Of a stretch of DNA of 64,000 bases, positions 1-7,700 are shown piece by piece; positions within the stretch are counted from its first letter, which is position 1, and each line of letters starts with the position of its first letter. Source of the DNA: Chlorogloeopsis fritschii (GTDB taxonomy: Bacteria > Cyanobacteriota > Cyanobacteriia > Cyanobacteriales > Nostocaceae). The stretch lies in assembly GCF_043099315.1 (NCBI RefSeq), contig NZ_CP170746.1, one strand, 5' to 3'. The notes below the pieces were generated by a model. The model made no database searches. It had not been told where the DNA came from and saw only the letters and a program-made list of their open reading frames with translations. The position numbers and the translations under genes were made by a program.

Positions 1-530
1 CTTGCGTTTGTTGGTAGAGCTAATTGATCATCAAGGAAATTTACTTCACCTGTTTCTTGGTCGATTTTTGCTAAAGAAAATGGTGGGATACCTCGATTTC
101 GGCTGATGATACTCAAAAGCTCACCATTGTTTGTAGCACAAAGGCTCTCAACAGTACTATTTTGGTCAAGACTTTGTAAGTTTGGTAGAGTTGTTGAGGG
201 TGAAAGAGTTATTAATCGACTAGGATTAATTGGTTGCAAAGTCATGACAGGAGCAGTTGCAACTATAAGCGTACCATCGAGCATAACAGTGAAACTGCTT
301 AAACGCTCATTTGGTTGCAATATGATTTCTGGAATGATAGAACTTAAATCTTGAACTTCAAGAGTGTTCAAATCCAAAGAAAATAGCTCTACTTTGCCAG
401 CATTTACACGCACTCCATAAAGCAACTGTGACGGAACAGAATGTGCTAAGGTTTTCTTTTTTAGGCTGACAAACACAGATGCTGCTGTAGCGCTAGCTAG
501 CATACTTTGAATAAATTGTCGTCGCTTCAT
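1..530 (-). CDS. Exported protein of unknown function, 3' part missing
   Basis: The reading frame is open from an ATG at 528-530 to the left edge of the window, so about 176 codons of the N-terminal part are visible and the C-terminus is missing. It begins MKRRQFIQSMLASATAASVFV, with a twin arginine followed by a short hydrophobic stretch ending in small residues. That is the pattern of a Tat-type signal peptide, although the hydrophobic core is short. The mature part is a low-cysteine protein of short hydrophobic strands (for example LLYGVRVNAGKVELFSLDL), which suggests a beta-rich, perhaps propeller-like, exported protein. I do not recognise a named family. The gene is divergent from the small gene that starts at 681. 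Alternative: a Sec-exported protein. Confidence 0.6.
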   Translation of the reverse strand, partial: MKRRQFIQSMLASATAASVFVSLKKKTLAHSVPSQLLYGVRVNAGKVELFSLDLNTLEVQDLSSIIPEIILQPNERLSSFTVMLDGTLIVATAPVMTLQPINPSRLITLSPSTTLPNLQSLDQNSTVESLCATNNGELLSIISRNRGIPPFSLAKIDQETGEVNFLDDQLALPTNA

Positions 531-680
531 TGAGCTATTCACAATAGATTTGGCTAATTACAACCAATACTTTAACTTGAGATTTTTATCAAGATTAAAC
601 GATAAAAATTTTACAGAGGATAAGCGCATGAGGAAGAATCTGCAAGCTAATATTTTCCCTTGTCATAGATATCGAGATTT

Positions 681-836
681 ATGAGCACCAGAGTAAAATT
701 TTTGCTTTACATAACACTAGCTGTAGTGGTATCAATGATAGTTTTACCTTGGATAAAAAATTTCTTGGAAGTTGATAAGTGCTTAGATAAAGGAAGTCGT
801 TGGAGCTACGAAACCAATAAATGTGAAGAAAATTAG
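681..836 (+). CDS. Small single-span membrane protein, 51 aa
   Basis: A 51-codon frame starts at an ATG (MSTRVKFLLYITLAVVVSMI) and stops with TAG at 834-836. Residues 5-24 form one hydrophobic transmembrane segment. It is followed by a short polar tail with two cysteines in the pattern CLDKGSRWSYETNKCE, a Cys-x(3)-G-x(2)-W-x-Y-x(4)-C arrangement that I recall from small hypothetical proteins of cyanobacteria and other bacteria. The codons look normal for the genome. There is no strong ribosome-binding site. The gene stands alone between the exported protein on the other strand and rpmI. Its function is unknown; a membrane-anchored peptide with a disulfide-capable periplasmic loop is an inference. 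Confidence 0.5.
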   Translation: MSTRVKFLLYITLAVVVSMIVLPWIKNFLEVDKCLDKGSRWSYETNKCEEN

Positions 837-1050
837 GGTTTCGTTGCTAGTCCTGACACTGCTGTACTATCGATATGTTCAATCTTGACAATCAAATCAT
901 CACTTAGCACCTGCCTAAGACGTACTGCTTCCTCTGCAAACATAATCTGCTAGCGTAGAGGACATCTTGTTTTCCCCAAAATACTATAAATTCCCAATTT
1001 AGATAAAAAACGTAGTAATATATTAGATTGTGTCGTTTTACAATCCATCC

Positions 1051-1248
1051 ATGCCTAAACTTAAAACTCGTAAAGCGGCGGCAAAGCGATTCCGCGCTAC
1101 CGGCAGCGGCAAAATCGTGCGTCGTAAAGCTTTCAAAAACCACCTGCTCGAACACAAAACCTCTAATAAAAAGCGCAAGCTTTCCAAAATGGCAGTTGTT
1201 AACGAGCGCGATGAAGAAAATGTACGCTTGATGCTCCCTTATTTGTAA
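1051..1248 (+). CDS. rpmI: 50S ribosomal protein L35
   Basis: This encodes a 65-aa, very basic protein starting MPKLKTRKAAAKRFRATGSG, the invariant start of bacterial L35. L35 is a small protein of the large ribosomal subunit. A GTG 21 bases upstream extends the frame, but the family start MPKLKTR fixes the ATG at 1051. The gene is followed after 24 bases by rplT, the usual rpmI-rplT pair. infC, which often precedes them, is not present upstream here. I saw no obvious L20-binding leader in the roughly 200 bases upstream. Confidence 0.98.
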   Translation: MPKLKTRKAAAKRFRATGSGKIVRRKAFKNHLLEHKTSNKKRKLSKMAVVNERDEENVRLMLPYL

Positions 1249-1272
1249 ATTTTTTTAGGAATTAATTAAGCT

Positions 1273-1629
1273 ATGACAAGGGTAAAACGCGGTAACGTTG
1301 CTCGCAAACGCCGCAAAAAGATTCTCAAACTCGCTAAAGGTTTTCGCGGTTCTCACTCATCTCTGTTTAGAACTGCCAACCAACAAGTAATGAAAGCACT
1401 GCGGAATGCTTATCGCGATCGCAAAAAACGCAAGCGTGATTTCCGTCGCCTTTGGATTACCCGTATCAATGCTGCTGTACGCCAACATGGTATGAGTTAC
1501 AGTCAATTCATCGGTAATCTCAAGAAAGCCAATGTCCAACTCAATCGTAAAATGTTGGCTCAAATGGCAGTTCTCGATCCAGGTGGTTTCAGCAAAGTTG
1601 CTGAATTGGCAAGCCAAGCTAAATCATAA
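1273..1629 (+). CDS. rplT: 50S ribosomal protein L20
   Basis: This encodes a 118-aa, strongly basic protein (MTRVKRGNVARKRRKKILKL) of full family length. L20 binds 23S rRNA early in large-subunit assembly, and in many bacteria it also represses its own operon. The RNA-binding N-terminal extension and the globular C-terminal part (RKMLAQMAVLDPGGFSKVAE) are both present. It is downstream of rpmI by 24 bases with an AGGA stretch before the ATG, so the two are probably cotranscribed. Nothing is unusual in its composition. Confidence 0.98.
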   Translation: MTRVKRGNVARKRRKKILKLAKGFRGSHSSLFRTANQQVMKALRNAYRDRKKRKRDFRRLWITRINAAVRQHGMSYSQFIGNLKKANVQLNRKMLAQMAVLDPGGFSKVAELASQAKS

Positions 1630-1822
1630 AGGTAAAAGGATCAAGGTAGAAGGAGCGAGCATTGCAATGCACGCACAACGCCTACAAGTGGTGGAGACAC
1701 GAGGAATAAATCTCGTCTCTACCTCTATACAAACAAAGCCTGCTTTGACAAGCTATCATTAGTCTTTGTATTGCGGACTTAGTTTGTATTGCCGCGATAT
1801 TCCATCGCCTGGTGTTTGAAAA

Positions 1823-2629
1823 ATGCGATGTACCCGCAATAGAATACTTGTTTTTCTGCTTACTTTTGCCTTTTGCCTTTTACCTTTTAATGTTTCCAGT
1901 ACTGCCGCAGAACTGTCAGAAATTCAGCGGCGGGGCTATTTAACTGTTGCTGTTAAAGATAATTTGCCTCCACTGGGATTTAGAGATGCAAGCGGTAATC
2001 TACAAGGTTTAGAAATTGATTTAGCAAAAGCCTTGGCAAGTGATTTGCTGGGCAAAGCTAATGCTGTGAAATTGCAGCCTGTAGCAAATCGCGATCGCCT
2101 CTCAAAAGTATTAGACAATAAAGTTGACATTGCCATCGCTAGAGTTACAGCAACAGAGTCACGCGCTCGCTTAGTGAGTTTTAGTCTGCCTTATTACTTT
2201 GATGGAACTAGATTAATCACAAAAGATAGCTCTGTGCAGCGATTAAGCGACTTGGCAAAACAAAAAATTGCTGTTCTCGAACACTCCAGTACGATCGCCA
2301 CAGTCAGGTACTATTTGCCCCAAGCAGAATTAGTGGGTGTTAAGTCTTATCACCAGGCGCGATCGCTCTTAGAAAGTAATGGAGCAATTGCTTTTGCTGC
2401 CGATGGTAGCATCCTGAGTGGTTGGGTGCAACAATATCCTCAATATCGGTTGCTCTCTACCAAATTATCAACCGAACCCTTATCTGTAGTCATGCCTAAG
2501 GGATTGCAGTACGATCCACTGCGACGACAAATAAATAGTGCGATCGCTCGTTATTTAGAAGCAGGTTGGCTCCAGCAACGCGCTCAATATTGGGGTTTGC
2601 CATCATCGGAGTTAAAAATTAGGAGTTAG
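1823..2629 (+). CDS. Periplasmic amino-acid-type solute-binding protein
   Basis: This 268-aa protein has an N-terminal Sec signal (hydrophobic ILVFLLTFAFCLLPFNVSS, likely cleaved after the Ala-rich stretch near residue 29). It is followed by a bacterial extracellular solute-binding family 3 fold: RGYLTVAVKDNLPPLGFRD, then GLEIDLAKALASDLLG, then DIAIARVTATESRARLVSFS. These match the ligand-binding core seen in ABC-transporter receptors for polar amino acids. No permease or ATPase gene is adjacent, so this is an orphan receptor or one whose transporter is encoded elsewhere. The real substrate cannot be told. A strong hairpin follows the stop. Confidence 0.85.
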   Translation: MRCTRNRILVFLLTFAFCLLPFNVSSTAAELSEIQRRGYLTVAVKDNLPPLGFRDASGNLQGLEIDLAKALASDLLGKANAVKLQPVANRDRLSKVLDNKVDIAIARVTATESRARLVSFSLPYYFDGTRLITKDSSVQRLSDLAKQKIAVLEHSSTIATVRYYLPQAELVGVKSYHQARSLLESNGAIAFAADGSILSGWVQQYPQYRLLSTKLSTEPLSVVMPKGLQYDPLRRQINSAIARYLEAGWLQQRAQYWGLPSSELKIRS

Positions 2630-2638
2630 GAGTTTATA

Positions 2639-2669
2639 GATCCCCGACTTTTTCAAAAAGTCGGGGATC
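2639..2669. terminator. Hairpin downstream of the solute-binding protein
   Basis: This is a perfect inverted repeat with 15-base arms (GATCCCCGACTTTTT and its complement) around a single C. The same GATCCCCGACTTTTT sequence is familiar as a dispersed intergenic hairpin in cyanobacterial genomes. It lies 10 bases after the stop of the upstream gene and could terminate transcription. The U-rich part lies inside the stem rather than after it, so the terminator role is an inference. Confidence 0.6.
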
Positions 2670-2705
2670 TGAACACCCGTAAATGTCTAGAGTGAAGTTG
2701 CTGGT

Positions 2706-3077
2706 ATGAATTCACAAAAAGTTGCGATTATTACGGCTGCAAGTCGGAGCATCGGAGCAGGTTGTGCGCGAGAGCTAGCAGCACAGGGCTACAAGGTTTC
2801 ACTCCTAGCGCGAAGTAAAAGCATCTTGGAATTAGCTTTAGAGTTGAGCGGTATAGCTACTCAGGGTTCCATCACCAATTTCCGAGATTTGCAGCAATTA
2901 GTAGAGACAACACTAGCAAACTTCGGTCGCATTGATGCAGTGGTAAATAGCTTTGGAGATCCACCCCGCCCAGATTTACTATCCATTTCCGATGAAATGT
3001 GGATAGAGAATTTTGAAATGCTGTTTTTGAGCGTTGTTCGCATCGCAAGGCTGGTTACAGAACCGATGCGGCATTGA
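2706..3077 (+). pseudogene. Truncated short-chain dehydrogenase/reductase
   Basis: The 123-codon frame starts like an SDR enzyme (MNSQKVAIITAASRSIGAGC, the dinucleotide-binding TGxxxGxG region with Ala in the first positions). It continues to an NxxG-like segment (VVNSFGDPPRP) and ends at LVTEPMRH. SDR enzymes are about 250 residues long. The catalytic Ser-Tyr-x3-Lys half is absent, and none of the three forward frames downstream to 3340 resumes SDR sequence. It is therefore an N-terminal remnant, probably without NAD(P)H-dependent activity. It might still be expressed as a Rossmann half, but a decaying gene is more likely. Confidence 0.7.
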
Positions 3078-3340
3078 GCAGAGCTCCGTCCGTAAAGGGA
3101 AATTAAGGCTGAAAATTCCTGTCAGTTGAAGCTTTCAAAGATTTTCGATGTGGAGGTTAATTGCGGCTTCAAGTGGTTTAAGCTTGATCTTGATAACGCT
3201 TTTTAACAATTATAATGACGTTTTTTTAAAAGCACAAAATAGAATAAGTGATTAAGGCTATAGTTTATTGAGATGCTAAGACGAGATTTAGTAACTCTTG
3301 TCTTAGCACATAGCAAAAATTCTTAAAAAAGGAAGCAATC

Positions 3341-3919
3341 ATGGCTGAGCGAAAGGAAATCTCATTTCCTGACTCAATCAATTCTTTTGCTCAAAATATT
3401 AAGCAACAAGCACAAGCAATTGATAACAAAATTAATAATGATATTGCTGCTGGTAATTTAAATTTTCAAGATGCTATGGCAAGGAGACAAAGAGAACGTC
3501 AACTGCTTATAGATAATGCAATCAATGCAAGAAGAGGTCAATGGGCAGGGGCTAGAATTGAGATAAAAGATCAACTAGTAGTAACTCAAACTGATAATGG
3601 AAATCCCTTCACAACGGGAGAAAGTAAAGCGGAGACAACGCTTCACGCTGAAAGTGGGTGGATGGTTGATACACATTCTTGTTCTACAAATGGCACTCAT
3701 TACCATCAAGAATGGAATAGGGTGAATGTATCAGGAGAAAATATTCCTGTATCTCTTACATTTGGTGTAAGAGCAACGGAGGTTGCATCTTCAATTGGAG
3801 GATTAAAAGAGTCAAAGTCATTTCAAAGTTGTAGTGTATTATTTAAACTGACTCCAGCTGGATTAGACCAAAAGCTTGCAATAGATGAAGGTATTTTGAG
3901 GAGAGAGATAGGATACTAG
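3341..3919 (+). CDS. Hypothetical 192-aa soluble protein
   Basis: The ATG at 3341 is preceded by a GGAAG ribosome-binding site. The first 70 residues are polar, charged and helical (FAQNIKQQAQAIDNKINNDI; RRQRERQLLIDNAINARR) with coiled-coil character. The remainder is beta-like and contains a Ser-Cys-Ser-x3-Thr-His-Tyr-His segment (SCSTNGTHYHQEW) that could bind a metal. There is no signal peptide or membrane span. A second Cys is at KSFQSCSVLFKLTP. I do not recognise a family. The base composition is A/T-rich like the neighbouring LysM gene, with which it may form a small accessory unit. Confidence 0.55.
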   Translation: MAERKEISFPDSINSFAQNIKQQAQAIDNKINNDIAAGNLNFQDAMARRQRERQLLIDNAINARRGQWAGARIEIKDQLVVTQTDNGNPFTTGESKAETTLHAESGWMVDTHSCSTNGTHYHQEWNRVNVSGENIPVSLTFGVRATEVASSIGGLKESKSFQSCSVLFKLTPAGLDQKLAIDEGILRREIGY

Positions 3920-4078
3920 TTCATAAACTTAAATTGGCTTCACGGATGAGCGCCGATTAAAAAAACGTAGAGATAATCTAATGCAATTAGTCAAATTGAC
4001 TAGAGCTAATGATCCAAAAGGTTTTAGTTCTCAAGACACAAAGTGTTTAATAAATCTCTTTTTGTAAAGGAGGATTTT

Positions 4079-4405
4079 ATGAGCCGTAGGTATACTGTTC
4101 AACCTGGTGACACTTTATGGGAAATAGCGGCAAGATTCTATGGAGATGGTAGCCAGTATGATAGGATTGCGCAGGCTAACGGTATTGCCGATCCTGACCG
4201 CATTAATATAGGGCAGCAACTTATAATTCCCGATTCAGGCTCTTATGAACATAGAACATATACTGTTCAACCTGGTGACACTTTATGGGAAATAGCGGCA
4301 AGATTCTATGGAGATGGTAGCCAGTACGATAGGATTGTGCAGGCTAACGGTATTGCCGATCCTGATCGCATTAATATAGGGCAGCAACTTATAATTCCCA
4401 GTTAG
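4079..4405 (+). CDS. Tandem LysM-domain protein, 108 aa
   Basis: The start at 4079 is chosen because AAAGGAGGATTTT, a near-ideal ribosome-binding site, lies just upstream. An in-frame ATG at 4043 has none. The protein is two LysM modules with almost no other sequence: residues about 5-50 and 61-106, each YTVQPGDTLWEIAARFYGDG followed by ADPDRINIGQQLIIP. LysM modules bind N-acetylglucosamine-containing glycans such as peptidoglycan. There is no signal peptide, so it may act in the cytoplasm (as BON/LysM proteins do) or be released by another route. The two modules are nearly identical in DNA (about three differences in 141 bases), so the duplication is recent or kept uniform by gene conversion. 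Confidence 0.85.
   Translation: MSRRYTVQPGDTLWEIAARFYGDGSQYDRIAQANGIADPDRINIGQQLIIPDSGSYEHRTYTVQPGDTLWEIAARFYGDGSQYDRIVQANGIADPDRINIGQQLIIPS
4091..4399 (+). repeat. Tandem direct repeat inside the LysM gene (period 168)
   Basis: Unit 1 is 4091-4231 and unit 2 is 4259-4399. They are 141 bases each with three single-base differences that I can see (TATG/TACG, GCG/GTG, GAC/GAT), separated by a 27-base linker. The period of 168 is 56 codons, so the repeat preserves the frame. Such a pair can expand or contract by slippage. Confidence 0.9.
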
Positions 4406-4502
4406 GAGCAGCTTACACAGTATCTGTAGCGACCTGCAAACAAGCCATTCTTCACGCACAATAATTAGCTTATTCCGCAGCCATTTAGCTTTATCGCTTC
4501 TA

Positions 4503-4538
4503 CGAAAAAATGGGGTTTGTCTCCATCCCATTTTTTCG
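4503..4538. terminator. Hairpin downstream of the LysM gene
   Basis: The 12-base arms CGAAAAAATGGG and CCCATTTTTTCG flank a 12-base loop about 100 bases after the LysM stop. The A/T-rich base of the stem gives a run of six T on either strand, so it could act in both directions. There is no separate U tract. Confidence 0.45.
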
Positions 4539-4652
4539 CGAATACACATTAAGCAAAGTGAACCTGTGCTTTGGAAACAGTTGTAAAGCACTCCAAGCAA
4601 TCTCGTGAACATTACCTGATAATAAATAGAGAAGAGATGTTTAATAAAGGCA

Positions 4653-5177
4653 ATGGATAGTAATTTAGCGGTTATTTATCTCTCAATTTTGGTGGGTTTG
4701 CTTTTGTTCACCTTTATCAATGTTTTTCGTCAAATTTTCAAAACTCGCAAGCTAGAAAGCTCCTTTTCACGGTTGCGAAAAAAACTGACAAAAGAACAGG
4801 GTACGGCTCAAGAGTATTACGAATTAGGTAGTATCTATACTGAAAAAAAAGTTTACTCTCAAGCTATTACCCTTTTTCAAAAAGCTCTCAAAGCTGCAGA
4901 AGAAGAGGGAGAAGAAAATATCGCTGCTATCTACAATGGGTTGGGTTACGCTTACTTTGCTCAAGAACAGTATGATTTAGCAATTCGTAATTACAAGGAA
5001 GCACTGAAATCCAAACCTGATTATGTAACAGCGCTCAATAATATTGCTCATGCCTACGAGAAGAAAAAATTAAACGTTCAGGCATTGCAAAGTTACGAAG
5101 AAGCACTTAAATACGATCCAAAAAATTCCATAGCCAAACGTCGGGCTGAATCTTTGCGTCGTTTGGTGTCTGTATAA
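4653..5177 (+). CDS. ycf37: TPR protein, Ycf37-like photosystem I assembly factor
   Basis: This encodes a 174-aa protein with one N-terminal membrane anchor (residues about 5-27, LAVIYLSILVGLLLFTFINV), a basic linker and three tetratricopeptide repeats (about 53-165). Typical TPR positions are visible, such as AIYNGLGYAYFAQEQYDLAI and ALNNIAHAYEKKKLNVQAL. Length, anchor and repeat number match cyanobacterial and red-algal Ycf37, which helps assemble or stabilise photosystem I in the thylakoid membrane. The identification rests on overall resemblance; other short membrane-anchored TPR proteins remain possible. It is on its own transcript, and chlB follows 512 bases later. Confidence 0.72.
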   Translation: MDSNLAVIYLSILVGLLLFTFINVFRQIFKTRKLESSFSRLRKKLTKEQGTAQEYYELGSIYTEKKVYSQAITLFQKALKAAEEEGEENIAAIYNGLGYAYFAQEQYDLAIRNYKEALKSKPDYVTALNNIAHAYEKKKLNVQALQSYEEALKYDPKNSIAKRRAESLRRLVSV

Positions 5178-5689
5178 GCTGCGAGCAAACAGGAGGCAAA
5201 GCCTCGAAATCTTCGTTACCAGGTTGAACCTGGTAACGAGAACTGGGCAATCTGGCTCTTTCAATCTAAATAGTGAGCTAGCAGGCAAGAACTAATTCTT
5301 CTCTTCTGCCTACTGCCTCTCCGAAGCTTTGAGCCTCCTTGTGGAGGAGCAACGCTTTCGGAGGAAACCTCCGCACCCTTACGGGAAGACGCCTCCGGCG
5401 TCTACAAACTTCTCTCTGCCCTCTGCCTTTGTTCGGTTATAAATTTATAAGAAATTTGCCAATACATTAAGTTTAATATCACTTTAACAACAGAAATGTT
5501 GTTTTAATCAAACGCCCAATCCCAGGCAGCGAGAGCGTTTCAGGAATTAGCAGGGAATGAAAAGCTACAAAACCCCTACTTCTTCCGCTCTGCAACTTTT
5601 GAGACAATCAAAAACGATTTAATAATCAAGCAATCATTGTCCACCTCTAATTCGGACATACTTCGTTTGATTAACAGGGAGAACACCGA
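5178..5689. other. Intergenic region with dispersed repeats upstream of chlB
   Basis: This stretch has no gene. It holds one copy of the CGTTACCAGGTT palindrome (5214-5238), then a GC-rich patch at about 5318-5405 rich in short inverted repeats (CTCCTTGTGGAGGAG, GACGCCTCCGGCGTC). Such patches are usual in Nostocales intergenic DNA. The last 200 bases are A/T-rich and presumably hold the chlB promoter and leader. CAGGGAG precedes the chlB ATG by 10 bases and is a good ribosome-binding site. Confidence 0.6.
5214..5238. repeat. Dispersed palindromic repeat, copy A
   Basis: This is a 25-base perfect palindrome: CGTTACCAGGTT, one G, then its complement. It is preceded by a GAGGCAAAGCCTC mini-palindrome. 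The same element occurs at 34374, 53310 and 54059 in this window. Confidence 0.85.
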
Positions 5690-7216
5690 ATGAAATTGGC
5701 TTACTGGATGTATGCAGGCCCAGCCCACATCGGCACTCTGCGGGTTGCCAGTTCTTTTAAAAACGTTCATGCTATTATGCACGCGCCCCTTGGCGATGAC
5801 TATTTTAACGTCATGCGTTCCATGCTTGAGCGGGAGCGGAACTTCACCCCGGTAACAGCCAGTATCGTTGATCGTAACGTTTTGGCACGTGGTTCCCAAG
5901 AAAAAGTGGTGGACAACATTACCCGCAAGGATAAGGAGGAAACTCCCGATTTAATTGTTCTCACTCCTACTTGCACCTCCAGCATTTTGCAAGAAGATCT
6001 GCACAATTTTGTCGAGCGGGCGAAGATAGAAGCCAAAGCAGACGTGATACTAGCGGATGTGAACCATTACCGCGTCAACGAACTGCAAGCAGCCGATCGC
6101 ACTTTGCATCAAATCGTTCAATACTACATTGAGAAAGCCCGCAAGAGAGGCGAACTACCGCAAAGCAAAACCGAAAAGCCTTCTGTTAACATTATTGGTA
6201 TTTCTACCCTTGGCTTCCACAATCAGCACGACTGCACCGAATTAAAGAGGCTGATGGCAGACTTGGGTATTGAAGTCAATGCTGTGATTCCGGAAGGTGC
6301 TTCTGTACACGAATTGAAGAATCTGCCTCGCGCTTGGTTTAACCTCGTGCCATACCGCGAACTTGGTTTAATGGCAGCTAATTACCTCGAACAAGAATTC
6401 GGAACCCCCTACATTAACATCACCCCAATGGGTGTAGTGGAAACTGCTCGTTGCATCCGCAAAATTCAGCAGGTAATTAACGAGCAAGGCGCTAATGTAG
6501 ACTACGAAGACTTTATTAACGAGCAAACCCTGCACGTCTCCCAAGCTGCATGGTTTTCCCGCTCCATCGACTGTCAGAACTTGACTGGCAAGAAAGCTGT
6601 AGTTTTTGGTGATAATACCCATGCCGCAGCCATAACCAAAATTTTGGCACGAGAAATGGGCATTCATGTTGTTTGGGCTGGAACCTACTGTAAATACGAT
6701 GCAGACTGGTTCAGAGAACAGGTAAGCGAGTACTGTGACGAAGTGATTATTACCGACGATCACGGTGCAATTGGGGATGCGATCGCTCGTGTCGAACCTT
6801 CTGCCATCTTCGGCACGCAAATGGAACGTCACGTTGGTAAGCGCTTAAATATTCCTTGCGGTGTAATTGCTGCACCAATTCACGTCCAAAACTTCCCCAT
6901 TGGTTATAAACCATTCCTGGGTTATGAAGGTACCAATCAAATTACAGACTTGATCTATAATTCCTTCACTTTAGGAATGGAAGATCATCTGTTAGAAATC
7001 TTTGGTGGACACGATACTAAGGAAGTAATTACTAAAGGAATTTCTGCAGAATCTGACCTCAATTGGACAAAAGATGGACTAGCAGAATTGAACAAAATAC
7101 CTGGTTTTGTTCGTGGAAAAGTGAAGCGCAACACAGAGAAATTTGCTCGTGAGCGAGGTATTAAAGATATAACAACTGAAGTGTTATATGCTGCTAAAGA
7201 AGCCGTTGGTGCGTAG
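5690..7216 (+). CDS. chlB: Light-independent protochlorophyllide reductase subunit B
   Basis: This 508-aa, full-length protein starts MKLAYWMYAGPAHIGTLRVA. ChlB pairs with ChlN to form the catalytic component that reduces protochlorophyllide to chlorophyllide a in the dark, with ChlL as electron donor. The cluster ligands known in the family are visible: Asp36 (in HAPLGDDYFN) and Cys95 (in LTPTCTSSIL). The C-terminal domain that caps the active site is present to the end. chlL and chlN are not in this window, so chlB is separate from them, as in many cyanobacteria. The ATG is supported by CAGGGAG upstream. No frameshift or odd composition is seen. Confidence 0.97.
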   Translation: MKLAYWMYAGPAHIGTLRVASSFKNVHAIMHAPLGDDYFNVMRSMLERERNFTPVTASIVDRNVLARGSQEKVVDNITRKDKEETPDLIVLTPTCTSSILQEDLHNFVERAKIEAKADVILADVNHYRVNELQAADRTLHQIVQYYIEKARKRGELPQSKTEKPSVNIIGISTLGFHNQHDCTELKRLMADLGIEVNAVIPEGASVHELKNLPRAWFNLVPYRELGLMAANYLEQEFGTPYINITPMGVVETARCIRKIQQVINEQGANVDYEDFINEQTLHVSQAAWFSRSIDCQNLTGKKAVVFGDNTHAAAITKILAREMGIHVVWAGTYCKYDADWFREQVSEYCDEVIITDDHGAIGDAIARVEPSAIFGTQMERHVGKRLNIPCGVIAAPIHVQNFPIGYKPFLGYEGTNQITDLIYNSFTLGMEDHLLEIFGGHDTKEVITKGISAESDLNWTKDGLAELNKIPGFVRGKVKRNTEKFARERGIKDITTEVLYAAKEAVGA

Positions 7217-7253
7217 TTTAGTAGTTAGCTTTTAACTCAATTATTCACTTCAT

Positions 7254-7283
7254 CCTTCTACTAAATTTAGTGGAAGGTTATTT
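7254..7283 (+). terminator. Likely terminator of chlB
   Basis: A near-perfect 24-base inverted repeat (CCTTCTACTAAA with TTTAGTGGAAGG, one T-G wobble) starts 37 bases after the chlB stop and is followed by TTATTTC. Position and shape fit a factor-independent terminator. Confidence 0.65.
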
Positions 7284-7532
7284 CATATTTAGCAATGGCA
7301 GCAAAGATTATACCATTTTGGATTTTGGATTTTGGAAAATGGAATTGGAATCGCCTTCTGTTCCGGGTTGGGTGAATCCATCTGTCGCAATCATTTTTTA
7401 AATTGGTATTAGAACAGAATAAGCGATCGCATCCTAAATTTACATATACCAGTTCTCAACTTGAAATTCTAGAAAATCAGCATAGGCTGATACTATTTCA
7501 CAAAAAATCTGATACAAATACAAACAGTGTAG

Positions 7533-7552
7533 AGACGCGATATATCGCGTCT
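7533..7552. repeat. Perfect 20-base palindrome AGACGCGATA/TATCGCGTCT
   Basis: This is a self-complementary 20-base sequence preceded by GTAGAG. It resembles the GTAGAGACGCGATATATCGCGTC elements scattered in intergenic DNA of Nostocales. No function is assignable. Confidence 0.6.
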
Positions 7553-7700
7553 GGAAAAAATTCATGTGTATCGTAATTAGCGTGAAACGGTATGACACAT
7601 TATTTGTAACAAGAATCAAGTCGTTAATTTTAGCTCGTTCAGCAAGGGCTACTTAAGATTTACTAGAAAAGCTGACTGTATCTGTATAGCCCTAAAATTC

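Larger units (their letters stand above)
7217..7700. other. Gap between chlB and the first kinase gene
   Basis: I see no gene here. The gap contains the chlB terminator, a short TTTTGGATTTTGGA repeat at about 7315-7335, and the palindrome at 7533-7552. The genes on either side converge on it. Confidence 0.6.

Noticed and set aside
833..943. Minus-strand 36-codon frame (MFAEEAVRLRQVLSDDLIVK...)
   Set aside because: The residue pattern looks protein-like, but there is no ribosome-binding site and it overlaps the end of the small gene at 681-836. It could be a remnant; not enough to call.
1030..1050. Upstream GTG start for rpmI
   Set aside because: The family start MPKLKTR at 1051 is invariant.
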